Source: Mycolicibacterium baixiangningiae (GTDB lineage: Bacteria; Actinomycetota; Actinomycetes; Mycobacteriales; Mycobacteriaceae). From it: a stretch of DNA of 64,000 bases. Location: assembly GCF_016313185.1 (NCBI RefSeq), contig NZ_CP066218.1, positions 248,001 to 312,000 on the forward strand. Reading direction: 5' to 3'. Under the pieces are notes generated by a model, which was not told the origin of the DNA, made no database searches, and saw nothing but the letters and a program-made list of their open reading frames with translations. Below are positions 18,411 to 25,583 of this stretch, piece by piece (the stretch's first letter is position 1; the number at the start of each line of letters is the position of its first letter). Made by a program: the position numbers and the translations under genes.

Positions 18411-19190
18411 CTACAGCTCCGCCATCGCCTGATGCGATTCCGGAAGGATCTGCCCGCCGTCGACGATGAGGCTCTGGCCGGTGATGTAGGCCGCCTCGTC
18501 GGTGGCGAAGAACAGTGCGGCGTTGCCGATGTCGGCGACGCCGCCCAGCCGCCCGGCGGGGATCGCCGCCGCCATCTGGTTCATGTAATCCTCGCCCATG
18601 TCGACCAGGCCCTCGGTGATGATGTTGCCGGGCAGCACCGCGTTGATGGTGATGCGCTTGGGCGCCAACTCCATTGCTGCCGTCCGGATGAAGCCGAGCT
18701 GGGCGGATTTGCTCGCACCGTAGTGCGACCAGCCGGGGTACCCCGTGACGGGTCCGGTGATCGACGAGGTGACGACGACGCGGCCGTGGCCGCTGGCCGC
18801 GAGCGCCGAGAGCGCGGCCTGCACGATGTACACGGTGCCCTTGAAGTTCACCGACAGCACCTGCTCGATGTCCTCGGGGGTGAGTTCCTCGAGCCGGCCG
18901 GACGGGAAGATACCGGCGTTGGCGCAGACGATGTCGAGTCCACCGTGCCGCTCGACGGCCGTGTCGACCGCGCGGCGGCAGTCGGCCGGATCCGCCACGT
19001 CGGCGGCCAGGCCGCTGACGGTGCCGGCCCTTCCGCTCAGCTCGGCGACCGTGGTGTCGATATCGGCCTGTGTGCGACCGGTGATCAGCACGTCGACGCC
19101 GGCGTCGGCGAAAGTCTCGGCGATGCCCCGGCCGATGCCCTTGCTGCCGCCGGTGACGATCGCGGAACGGCCCTGCAGTGAGGTGAACAT
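18411..19190 (-). CDS. SDR, probable 1-amino-2-propanol dehydrogenase/aminoacetone reductase of the BMC locus
   Basis: A 259-residue SDR with TGGSKGIG near residue 13, [10 protein letters not shown] near 88, and YGASKSAQ following SSITGPV as the Ser-Tyr-Lys catalytic set. GRTQADID after the second strand permits NADP. It is the last enzyme of the leftward BMC operon, 30 bases after the kinase gene, with AGGACACAC before the ATG. In the related mycobacterial and rhodococcal loci the SDR interconverts (S)-1-amino-2-propanol and aminoacetone, and that role is assigned by context. No obvious encapsulation helix is seen at either end, so it may act outside the shell or bind another enzyme. Confidence 0.85.
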   Translation of the reverse strand: MFTSLQGRSAIVTGGSKGIGRGIAETFADAGVDVLITGRTQADIDTTVAELSGRAGTVSGLAADVADPADCRRAVDTAVERHGGLDIVCANAGIFPSGRLEELTPEDIEQVLSVNFKGTVYIVQAALSALAASGHGRVVVTSSITGPVTGYPGWSHYGASKSAQLGFIRTAAMELAPKRITINAVLPGNIITEGLVDMGEDYMNQMAAAIPAGRLGGVADIGNAALFFATDEAAYITGQSLIVDGGQILPESHQAMAEL

Positions 19191-19220
19191 GTGTGTCCTA
19201 AAGATGAGGAGGGTGGGCGG

Positions 19221-20213
19221 TCAGACGAGTCGCTGACCGTTGGTGCTGAGATACCGTTCGGCGAGCGCGCAACTGCCCGCGGCGTAGCTGATGGCTTTGG
19301 TCTTCGATTCCCTGGAGTGGCTGTGGGTGCCCATCCAGGCGAGCAGCAGCAGTCGCCGCAGGAAGACGAACGAGGCCAGCATGTCCTCGTCGGCCGGGGT
19401 CATCGGGCGCCGGCTTCGATAGCCCTCGACCCAGGAGGCCTGCCATTCGGGAAGCGCCGGATCGTCTTCGATGAACGAGACCGCGGCGCCGAAATCGTAG
19501 AAGAACCAACCGAATCCGCAGTCGTCGAAGTCGATGACCGTGATCGTGGGCGGGTCTACCAGCAGGTTGGCCAACCGCAGGTCGGCGTGGACGAGGCCGT
19601 AACGGTCCGGCCCGGCGCCGTACTCGGACAGCCGCCGCTGCAGCAGATCTTGCGCGCGTTCGAGCAGGTGGGCTTCCTCGGGCCCGACGCCCTCGGCGTC
19701 GCGCCACCGTCCCCAGCGGGCGTTCTCGCCGAGGCAGTGCTCCCAGTCCCATGCGAACCGCCCGAAGCCGGCGGGCCGGGTCCACGACCGTGCGTGGTCG
19801 TGCAGCGCCGCGGTGATCTTTCCGAGGGTCCGGAAATCGTCGAGCGTGACCGATCCCTCGTCGGGTTCCGCGCCGCCGACCATACCGAAATGCACGATGT
19901 GCCGGTCTGTTCCGTTGTGGTCGACGGTCACCACCCGCCGACCGTCACGCGTGGGCAGCACCGTCGGGACCGTGACATCGCTGTCGCGGCGCAGCGCCTC
20001 GAGCCAGTCGAGTTCGGATTCGATCTCGTGCGGGTGGTGATAGTTCCGGCGATGCACGCGCAGAATCGACTTCGCGCCGCTGTCGGCGTCCTCGACCAGA
20101 TAGGTGGCGTTCTCGGACAGGTTCAGCAATTGCAGGGTGGAGTTCGGCGGCAGGTCGTAGTCGGCGAGTGCGCGTTCGGCCACGTCGATGTCATCGGCGA
20201 TGACCTCCGCCAT
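19221..20213 (-). CDS. APH-fold kinase, probable 1-amino-2-propanol kinase
   Basis: A 330-residue aminoglycoside-phosphotransferase/choline-kinase fold protein. The catalytic loop VHADLRLANLL (about residues 208-218) and metal-binding VIDFDDCG (about 230) are intact, and ILRVHRRN supplies the ATP-binding region. The ATG shares one base with the stop of the upstream BMC-T gene (TGATG), so the two are translationally coupled. In M. smegmatis the equivalent gene has been characterised as an (S)-1-amino-2-propanol kinase in the aminoacetone-utilisation microcompartment, and the same reaction is assigned here by family and locus. The phosphorylated product would feed the PLP enzyme encoded at the head of the operon. 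Confidence 0.87.
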   Translation of the reverse strand: MAEVIADDIDVAERALADYDLPPNSTLQLLNLSENATYLVEDADSGAKSILRVHRRNYHHPHEIESELDWLEALRRDSDVTVPTVLPTRDGRRVVTVDHNGTDRHIVHFGMVGGAEPDEGSVTLDDFRTLGKITAALHDHARSWTRPAGFGRFAWDWEHCLGENARWGRWRDAEGVGPEEAHLLERAQDLLQRRLSEYGAGPDRYGLVHADLRLANLLVDPPTITVIDFDDCGFGWFFYDFGAAVSFIEDDPALPEWQASWVEGYRSRRPMTPADEDMLASFVFLRRLLLLAWMGTHSHSRESKTKAISYAAGSCALAERYLSTNGQRLV

Positions 20214-20866
20214 CAGTGATCTCGCCCTTCGATCGCGGCGAGCACCGACGTGATGCGGTCCCGGGCGGTGGTGACGTCGGCGACCGAGCCGCCGATGTAG
20301 AGGCGGCCTGCCGCACCGATCATCTGCACGTCGACCACCGTAAGCCCCGGCGCGGCACGTTCGGCCTCGTTCGCGGCCACCGCCGCGAACAGAGCCGGCG
20401 TCATCTCGTAGACCAGCAGGGACTGTCCCGGCAGGATCATCGACGCCTGCCGGTTGCGGTTGAGGATCACCGCGTGCTGATCGGTGATGTCGGTGATGAT
20501 GTCGTGGTAGAGGACCCGCGGCCGTAGCTGGTCGCTGGCCTTGTTCCCGGTGCCGGTGAGGATCGCCTCGCCGGCGCGACGGACATCGGACAGATTGGCG
20601 GAGTGGATCTCCAGGACACCGAATTGCCGCTCCACGTAGAGGATTCCGGGTTGGATGCCCGGTACCTCTCGCAGCGCCAGGTCGATCACCCGCTCGATGG
20701 CCAGCGCCGGGGACACCTCGACGATGAGCGCGTGCTCACCCGCGTAGGGCGGGTATCCCCTGGCGCGGGTCGGCGTGCCGAGATAGGCGGCGAACTGCCG
20801 TTGGAGATCCTCAACCAGCAGGTAGACGCGGATGTCGGTACGCGTCTCCGAAGCCGTCGCGGCCAT
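20213..20866 (-). CDS. BMC-T shell protein (tandem BMC domains), first
   Basis: A 217-residue tandem-domain shell protein: two BMC repeats at about residues 30-120 and 125-215. The first includes HALIVEVSPALAIERVIDLAL and ILYVERQFGVLEIH; the second QHAVILNRNRQASMILPGQS and VDVQMIGAAGRLYIGGS. BMC-T proteins assemble as pseudohexameric trimers whose pores may pass larger metabolites. The ATG at 20866 is chosen from AAGGAAGTGA upstream and because earlier codons overlap the BMC-H gene. It is a clear paralogue of the other BMC-T at 21976-22581, sharing ERQFG and the end-of-domain pattern, but is 16 residues longer, mostly as an N-terminal extension and an insertion after the first strands. Confidence 0.93.
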   Translation of the reverse strand: MAATASETRTDIRVYLLVEDLQRQFAAYLGTPTRARGYPPYAGEHALIVEVSPALAIERVIDLALREVPGIQPGILYVERQFGVLEIHSANLSDVRRAGEAILTGTGNKASDQLRPRVLYHDIITDITDQHAVILNRNRQASMILPGQSLLVYEMTPALFAAVAANEAERAAPGLTVVDVQMIGAAGRLYIGGSVADVTTARDRITSVLAAIEGRDH

Positions 20867-20903
20867 GGCCGTCACTTCCTTACGAGATGGTGCGGCAGGG
20901 GGT

Positions 20904-21185
20904 TTACTGAGCGGAGACGGCGAAGTGCGCCCCGAGCTCGCTGTGCGGCCGCGGGATGACGTGGACGCTGATGAGCTCGCCGACTTGGGACGCCGCTTCG
21001 GCGCCGGCCTCGGTGGCCGCCTTGACCGCACCCACCTCACCGGTGACGACGACGGCGACGAGGCCGTCACCGACCTGCTGGCGATCGGTGATGGTGACGT
21101 TGGCGGCCTTCACCATGGCGTCGGCCGCGGCCAATGCTGCGACGTAGCCCTTGGTCTCGATGAGACCGATTGCGTTGCTGGCCAT
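20904..21185 (-). CDS. BMC-H hexameric shell protein
   Basis: A 93-residue single-domain shell protein of the canonical kind. It begins AIGLIETKGYVAALAAADAM, continues VAVVVTGEVGAVKAATEAGA and ends with VISVHVIPRPH-like residues, all hallmarks of BMC-H. These form the hexagonal facets of the shell. It is the only BMC-H gene in the locus, fitting the M. smegmatis RMM inventory of one BMC-H, one BMC-P and two BMC-T proteins. The gene lies 12 bases downstream of the BMC-P gene. The pore loop cannot be assigned with certainty from sequence alone. Confidence 0.97.
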   Translation of the reverse strand: MASNAIGLIETKGYVAALAAADAMVKAANVTITDRQQVGDGLVAVVVTGEVGAVKAATEAGAEAASQVGELISVHVIPRPHSELGAHFAVSAQ

Positions 21186-21197
21186 TGTTCTTCTCCT

Positions 21198-21467
21198 CTA
21201 TCTCTCTGTCTGACCTTCTGCGGAGCTGGGGTCGTCGATGGATCCGATGATGAGTGCATCGACGGGTGGCGGGGTCCCGGTGAACCAGTTGGCGGCGACC
21301 GAGCCCTGTGCGATCAGCACCCGCTCGCCCACACCGCTGCCGAGCACGTCGAAGGCGATCATCCGGCCGCCGGACCCGTCGACCTCGACTTCCAGGAACG
21401 CGCCGGCAGGGATGCCGTCGATCCGGCGGGTCGACCACACGTTTCCGGTCACGGTCGCGGCTATCAT
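21198..21467 (-). CDS. BMC-P pentameric vertex protein (EutN/CcmL family)
   Basis: An 89-residue EutN/CcmL/PduN-family protein: IAATVTGNVWSTRR at the start, MIAFDVLGSGVGERVLIAQGS in the middle, and ALIIGSIDDP at the end. Five copies close the vertices of the polyhedral shell. Its ATG overlaps the stop of the upstream unknown gene by four bases (ATGA), so it is translated in coupling with it. One BMC-P gene is enough for the twelve vertices. Confidence 0.96.
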   Translation of the reverse strand: MIAATVTGNVWSTRRIDGIPAGAFLEVEVDGSGGRMIAFDVLGSGVGERVLIAQGSVAANWFTGTPPPVDALIIGSIDDPSSAEGQTER

Positions 21468-21979
21468 CTGCGCTCCTTCTCGATCGACACCCCGAGTGCC
21501 CTGGCTTTCTCGCGTGCCAGCGGCGTCAGCACCGCCCGCGGGCCGAGCACCAGCCCGGCCCCGGCGGCCGCGACATCGGCGATGTGCCGTTCGGTGACGG
21601 CGCCGCTGTCGATGCGCTGGGTCTGCGCACGGCCGGGCGTCCCGTGCCCGTTGGTTCCCGCGCCGGCGAGCCGGAAAGTCAGCCTGCCCGCCTTGAGATC
21701 GGCGCGGGTCTTGGGGTTTTCGAAGAGTCTGAGCAATGTGCGGACGAAGGCGTCCAGCTCGCGGTCGGTGGTCAGCCGGACCGACTCGGCCCGGTGTTTC
21801 TGATCGGCGGCAAGCGGACCGCTCGGCGTGACGCCGAACTGGTCAGCCACCGTCAGCACGGGTGGTGGCGGGGGCACGGCCTTGGGCGCGCCCTTCGGGG
21901 CGATGGCGAGGTCCTTGACCGCATCGCGGACGACTTCGCGTACCAGAGCGCGCAATTCGGCGGGGTCGAGGGTGCTCAT
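21464..21979 (-). CDS. Uncharacterised microcompartment-associated protein with N-terminal targeting-like helix
   Basis: A 171-residue protein of no assigned function. Residues 5-25, PAELRALVREVVRDAVKDLA, form an amphipathic helix followed by a Pro-rich linker (APKAVPPPPP), the layout of a BMC encapsulation peptide. The middle (about 60-105, ELDAFVRTLLRLFENP) is probably helical. The C-terminal 45 residues contain GLVLGPRAVLTPLAREKA and GVSIEK, a short module I have seen appended to other BMC-associated proteins. The helix shares AELRALV with the C-terminus of the aldehyde dehydrogenase. The gene overlaps both neighbours by ATGA junctions, so its stoichiometry is tied to shell proteins. It could be a scaffold between enzymes and shell. 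No catalytic motif is seen. Confidence 0.85.
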   Translation of the reverse strand: MSTLDPAELRALVREVVRDAVKDLAIAPKGAPKAVPPPPPVLTVADQFGVTPSGPLAADQKHRAESVRLTTDRELDAFVRTLLRLFENPKTRADLKAGRLTFRLAGAGTNGHGTPGRAQTQRIDSGAVTERHIADVAAAGAGLVLGPRAVLTPLAREKARALGVSIEKERR

Positions 21980-22581
21980 GCGGTGCTCCGGGCGAGGGCG
22001 TCCTGGGCCGCCTCGGCAGCCTGGCGGATGTCGGCCTCGCTGCCCGACAGGTAGACCCGGCCGGTGGCGCCGATCATCCGAAAGTCGACGACCTTGATGT
22101 CGGCGGCCTTCTCGGCTTCGTTGGTCGCCAGGATCGCGTACGACGCGGGGGCGACCTCGAGGACGAACAGCGATTCGCCGGCCAGCACCATGGACCCGAT
22201 CTTGTTGCGGTTGATCAGGAATGCGTGCTGATGGTCGATGCTGGAGATGATGCGCGACGCGAGGATCGTGGGCCGCACCGCGGAATCGAGCTCCTGGCCC
22301 AAGGATTCGAGCGCAGCATCGGCGGCGGCCTTGACCGCACCCGTCTCACCGTGGAACTCCAGATAGCCGAACTGTCTTTCGACGACCAGGATTCCGGCCT
22401 TGACCTCCGCATGCTTGAGCGCGACGTCGGTGACGCCCTCGATGTCCAGACCGGGCGCGACCTCGATGATCTGGGCGGCCATGTTCGCCCGCGGCAGCGC
22501 ACCCTTGATCCAGGTGCCCAGGTACGACATCGTCTGCGGCTGCAGCCGGTCGATGAAGATGAAGGAACGCAGTTCAGCCAC
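21976..22581 (-). CDS. BMC-T shell protein (tandem BMC domains), second
   Basis: A 201-residue tandem BMC-domain protein starting AELRSFIFIDRLQPQTMSYLG. The first domain has DVALKHAEVKAGILVVERQFGYLEFHGE, with the usual repeat of a second domain from about residue 105 (ISSIDHQHAFLINRNKIGSM) to VVDFRMIGATGRVYLSGSEAD. It forms trimers in the shell facets. It lies four bases after the aldehyde dehydrogenase gene and overlaps the next gene by ATGA. Together with the first BMC-T it makes the pair of trimeric shell proteins typical of RMM loci; which one gates the larger substrates cannot be told here. Confidence 0.93.
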   Translation of the reverse strand: MAELRSFIFIDRLQPQTMSYLGTWIKGALPRANMAAQIIEVAPGLDIEGVTDVALKHAEVKAGILVVERQFGYLEFHGETGAVKAAADAALESLGQELDSAVRPTILASRIISSIDHQHAFLINRNKIGSMVLAGESLFVLEVAPASYAILATNEAEKAADIKVVDFRMIGATGRVYLSGSEADIRQAAEAAQDALARSTA

Positions 22582-22584
22582 GAC

Positions 22585-24159
22585 TCACCTCTTGATCAAT
22601 TGTGCGAGCTCTTCGACGACCAGCGCCCGCAGTTCGGCACGCAGCGCCTCGATGCCCGGGTCGGCCGGGCGGCGAGCCTGGGCGCCGCGGGACGGGGACA
22701 CCGGTGGTGTGCCGCGATCGTTGGAGGGTCTGGGGTATTCGGGCACCGGGTCTGCCGGCGAACGCCAGGGGTCGACCCCGGCAAAATTCGGCATGACCAC
22801 ACCGGGAGCACTGTTGTAGGCGATGCGGGCCCAGTTCATCAGGTTGTCGGGGCGCAGGTTCTCGCCGATGGAGCTGCGGCCGATGAAACCGGTGCCGATC
22901 GTCATCGACGGCGCCAGGTTCGTCTCCAGGCCCGAGCTGCCGGTGCTGCTACCGACGTTGACCGACACCCGCAGCACCGGAACCTGGGTGGCGAATTCGG
23001 TGACGACGGCGGGGTTCTCACTGTGGATCGCCGCGGAGTGGCCGGCGCCGCCGATGCGCACCACCGCCCGGGCGGCGCGGATCCCGCGTGCCGCGTCGGG
23101 CACGGTTGTCATGCCGATGACCGGCGAGAGCTTCTCGTGGGCCAGCATCTCCTCGCTGATCACGTCCTCGAACGGAGCGACGAGCACCCGCGTCTTGGGT
23201 GTCACGCGGATGCCGGCCTGTGCGGCGATCCACGCGGCGTCGCGGCCTACGACATCGGTGTTGAGCTGACCATCGGCGAACATGTAGGCGCGCAGGCGTT
23301 CTGTGGCCTCGGCGTCGAGGATGTGCGCACCGGCGCGGGTGAGCGCCGAGCGCAGGGCGCCCGCGATCGACTCCTCGGCGATCAGCACCGATTCGTTGGT
23401 GCACAGCACCGAGTTGTCGAACGCCTTGCTGTCGACGATGCGCTTGGCGGCGGCGTTGATGTCGGCGCTCGCATCGACGAGGACGGGCACGTTGCCGGGT
23501 CCGACGCCGAGCGCCGGGGTGCCCGACGAATACGCGGCTCGCACCACGCCGGTGCCGCCGGTGGCCACGATGACGTCGGTGCGTTCGTCGGCCATCAACG
23601 CCTCGATTAGCGGGATCGACGGCTCCTCGACCACCTGGACGATGCCGTCGGGCGCTCCCGCGGCGACCGCGGCGTCGGCGAGCAGCTGGACGGCATCAGC
23701 GGAACACCGTTTGGCCCGCGGGTGCGGTGCGACGACGACGGCATTGCGCGTCATCAGTGCCAGCAGCACCTTGAAGTAGATCGTGGAGACGGGGTTGGTG
23801 GTCGGGGTCAGGGCCAGCACAACGCCTGCCGGACGCGGGATTTCGACGATCTTGTTGACCGCGTCCACCCGCGGGGAGACGTAATCCTGGCCGCGGTAGT
23901 AGTCGACGATGCCGCGCGAGCAGGCCTGGTTCTTGATCACCTTGTCGGCGACGACGCCCATACCGGTCTCGGCGACGGCTTCGGCGGCGAAGCGTTCGGC
24001 GGCACCGTAGGCGGTGTCGGCGACCGCGGTGACGACGGCCGCGACGGCGGCCTGGTCGTAGTCGGCGTATGCCCGCGCGGCCCACCGGGCGCGCTCGAGC
24101 AGGTGGCCCGCTGAAGCAAACTCCCGTCGCTCCGCTCGCCCTGGCGCAAACTCCGTCAC
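22585..24159 (-). CDS. CoA-acylating propionaldehyde dehydrogenase with C-terminal encapsulation peptide
   Basis: A 524-residue aldehyde dehydrogenase of the CoA-acylating (PduP/EutE) group: aldehyde, NAD+ and CoA give acyl-CoA, here probably propionyl-CoA. The catalytic Cys is near residue 253 in FDNSVLCTNES, and VGPGNVPVLVD and HEKLSPVIG are family motifs. A Pro/Ser/Arg-rich linker (about 465-500) leads to a C-terminal amphipathic helix, IEALRAELRALVVEELAQL, typical of cargo targeting; PduP carries its peptide at the other end. The GTG at 24159 overlaps the stop of the upstream PLP gene (GTGA), replacing an earlier in-frame codon at 24231 that lies inside that gene. The aldehyde would be made and consumed inside the shell. 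Confidence 0.92.
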   Translation of the reverse strand: MTEFAPGRAERREFASAGHLLERARWAARAYADYDQAAVAAVVTAVADTAYGAAERFAAEAVAETGMGVVADKVIKNQACSRGIVDYYRGQDYVSPRVDAVNKIVEIPRPAGVVLALTPTTNPVSTIYFKVLLALMTRNAVVVAPHPRAKRCSADAVQLLADAAVAAGAPDGIVQVVEEPSIPLIEALMADERTDVIVATGGTGVVRAAYSSGTPALGVGPGNVPVLVDASADINAAAKRIVDSKAFDNSVLCTNESVLIAEESIAGALRSALTRAGAHILDAEATERLRAYMFADGQLNTDVVGRDAAWIAAQAGIRVTPKTRVLVAPFEDVISEEMLAHEKLSPVIGMTTVPDAARGIRAARAVVRIGGAGHSAAIHSENPAVVTEFATQVPVLRVSVNVGSSTGSSGLETNLAPSMTIGTGFIGRSSIGENLRPDNLMNWARIAYNSAPGVVMPNFAGVDPWRSPADPVPEYPRPSNDRGTPPVSPSRGAQARRPADPGIEALRAELRALVVEELAQLIKR

Positions 24160-25442
24160 GGTCTTCCCTTCCTGGCCGTGGTCATCGCCCGGCCCACCGC
24201 GACCTCCAGTCGGTCGAGCACGTCCTCGCACAGGTCACGCCCGAGCAGCAGGCCCGGTTTGAACTGCAGCACACGGGGATCGAGCGTGGAGAAGATCGCC
24301 CACACCCCGTTCTCGTAGAGTTCGCGCATCACGAACTTGGCGCCTTCGGGGTGGTCGAATTCCAACCCGATCACCACACCGTTCTGCCGGATGCCGATGA
24401 ACCAGTCCGGGTAGTCCGCCTGGATCCGGCGCAGTCCGGTGTCGAAGATGTCGGCGATGTAGTGCACCATCGACCGCACCTCGGGCCGGGTGGTGATCTC
24501 GAGGGTCTTGATCGCCGCGACGCACCCGAGTTCGGCGCCGCCGAAGGTGGAGATGTGGGCGAACCCGTCCTGGTGGAGCCACTGCGAGGCCCGCTCACCC
24601 AGCAGTGCCGCGGTGATCGGGTAGACGCCGCCGGAGAGTCCCTTGCCGGTGACGAGGATGTCCGGTTCGATCCCGTGTTTGGTGATCGCCCACAGTTCGC
24701 CGGTGCGCATCAGCCCGGTCTGGACCTCGTCGGCGATGTAGAGGGAGCCGTACTTCTGGGCCAGCGCGTAGACCGCTTCGAGATAACCCGGTGGGGGAAG
24801 GGGGAACCCGTACGTCGCGGGGATGGTCTCCATGATGACTGCCGCGACGTCGTTACCCGACAGCGCCTGCTCCATCGCGGCGACGTCACCGAAGGGCACC
24901 TGGATGAACTCGTCGGGCCGGTCGGAGAGGAACAGCTTGGCGAACCGCTCGTCGCCGGTGGCGACGGCCAGCCCGGTGTGACCGTGGTAGGCCTTGATGA
25001 TCGAGACGATCTTGCGGCGTCCGGTGGCGTGGCGGGCGCTCTTGAGCGCGATGTCGATCGCCTCGCCGCCGCCCGATCCGAACGCCACCTTGCTGATCGA
25101 ATCGGGGGCGGTCTCGACCAGTCGCTGCGCCAGCGCGGTGCGCGCCACCGACGGGAAGTGGTGGTTACCGACGTCGAAGATCTCCATGCCCTGCGAAACA
25201 GCCTGCATCACTTCGGGATTGCGGTGTCCGAGGTTGTAAGTGCCGCCGTTGAGGTGCATGTCGATGAGCCGCCGGCCGCTCATGTCCCAGAGGAAGTAGT
25301 CCTCCCTGCGGTCGATGACCAGGTCCACGCCGGCGTCGGTCCAGAACTGAGTCTTGTCCGGATTCCAGAACGCCTTCGCCCGATCCAGCACCTGAGCCTT
25401 GGACTCGAACGAGAACGTGCCGTAGTCGTACACGCGGCCCAC
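24156..25442 (-). CDS. Class-III PLP aminotransferase-fold enzyme, probable aminopropanol-phosphate phospho-lyase
   Basis: A 428-residue fold-type I PLP enzyme of the class-III group. The Schiff-base lysine is in VTGKGLSGG (about residue 268), and IADEVQTGLMRTG carries the Asp for the pyridine nitrogen. Although annotated as an aminotransferase by fold, several class-III members are amine phospho-lyases. With a kinase in the same operon, elimination of phosphate and ammonia from 1-amino-2-propanol phosphate to propionaldehyde is the more likely reaction. It is the first gene of the leftward operon. The GTG at 25442 is the longest start; a GTG at 25433 fits better, because TTGACA, 18 bases and TACGGT (25441-25446) put the +1 there. 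Confidence 0.88.
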   Translation of the reverse strand: MGRVYDYGTFSFESKAQVLDRAKAFWNPDKTQFWTDAGVDLVIDRREDYFLWDMSGRRLIDMHLNGGTYNLGHRNPEVMQAVSQGMEIFDVGNHHFPSVARTALAQRLVETAPDSISKVAFGSGGGEAIDIALKSARHATGRRKIVSIIKAYHGHTGLAVATGDERFAKLFLSDRPDEFIQVPFGDVAAMEQALSGNDVAAVIMETIPATYGFPLPPPGYLEAVYALAQKYGSLYIADEVQTGLMRTGELWAITKHGIEPDILVTGKGLSGGVYPITAALLGERASQWLHQDGFAHISTFGGAELGCVAAIKTLEITTRPEVRSMVHYIADIFDTGLRRIQADYPDWFIGIRQNGVVIGLEFDHPEGAKFVMRELYENGVWAIFSTLDPRVLQFKPGLLLGRDLCEDVLDRLEVAVGRAMTTARKGRP

Positions 25443-25455
25443 CGTAAAAGGTCTG

Positions 25456-25475
25456 AACCATTTATGTCAATGGTT
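25456..25475. promoter_or_regulatory. Inverted repeat AACCAT-N8-ATGGTT over the BMC operon promoter
   Basis: Arms 25456-25461 and 25470-25475 (7 bp if one base is added on each side) lie between and over the -35 (TTGACA, 25465-25470) and -10 (TACGGT, 25441-25446) of the leftward BMC operon. It holds ACCA/TGGT half-sites like those of the gntR operator but with wider spacing. Confidence 0.5.
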
Positions 25476-25486
25476 CGCTCCACCGG

Positions 25487-25515
25487 TTGCGGGGATGTAT
25501 TGGTAGTGCCAATAT
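25487..25515 (+). promoter_or_regulatory. Permease promoter with TTGGTAG-type operator
   Basis: A weak -35 (TTGCGG, 25487-25492), a 17-base spacer and CAATAT (25510-25515) form a plausible promoter for the rightward permease. The palindrome ATTGGTAGTGCCAAT (25499-25513) covers spacer and -10 and resembles the operator at gntR (18369-18381), pointing to one regulator for both. Confidence 0.5.
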
Positions 25516-25583
25516 ACGTAGCGGTCCAGATGTGGCTCAGGCCACACAGGCCTCCCCTTGGCAAGCAGGAAGGCATCCCGTAG

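Noticed and set aside
24069..25583. 504-codon rightward frame across the PLP enzyme gene
   Set aside because: It is antisense to a gene with clear PLP motifs and crosses the divergent promoter region.
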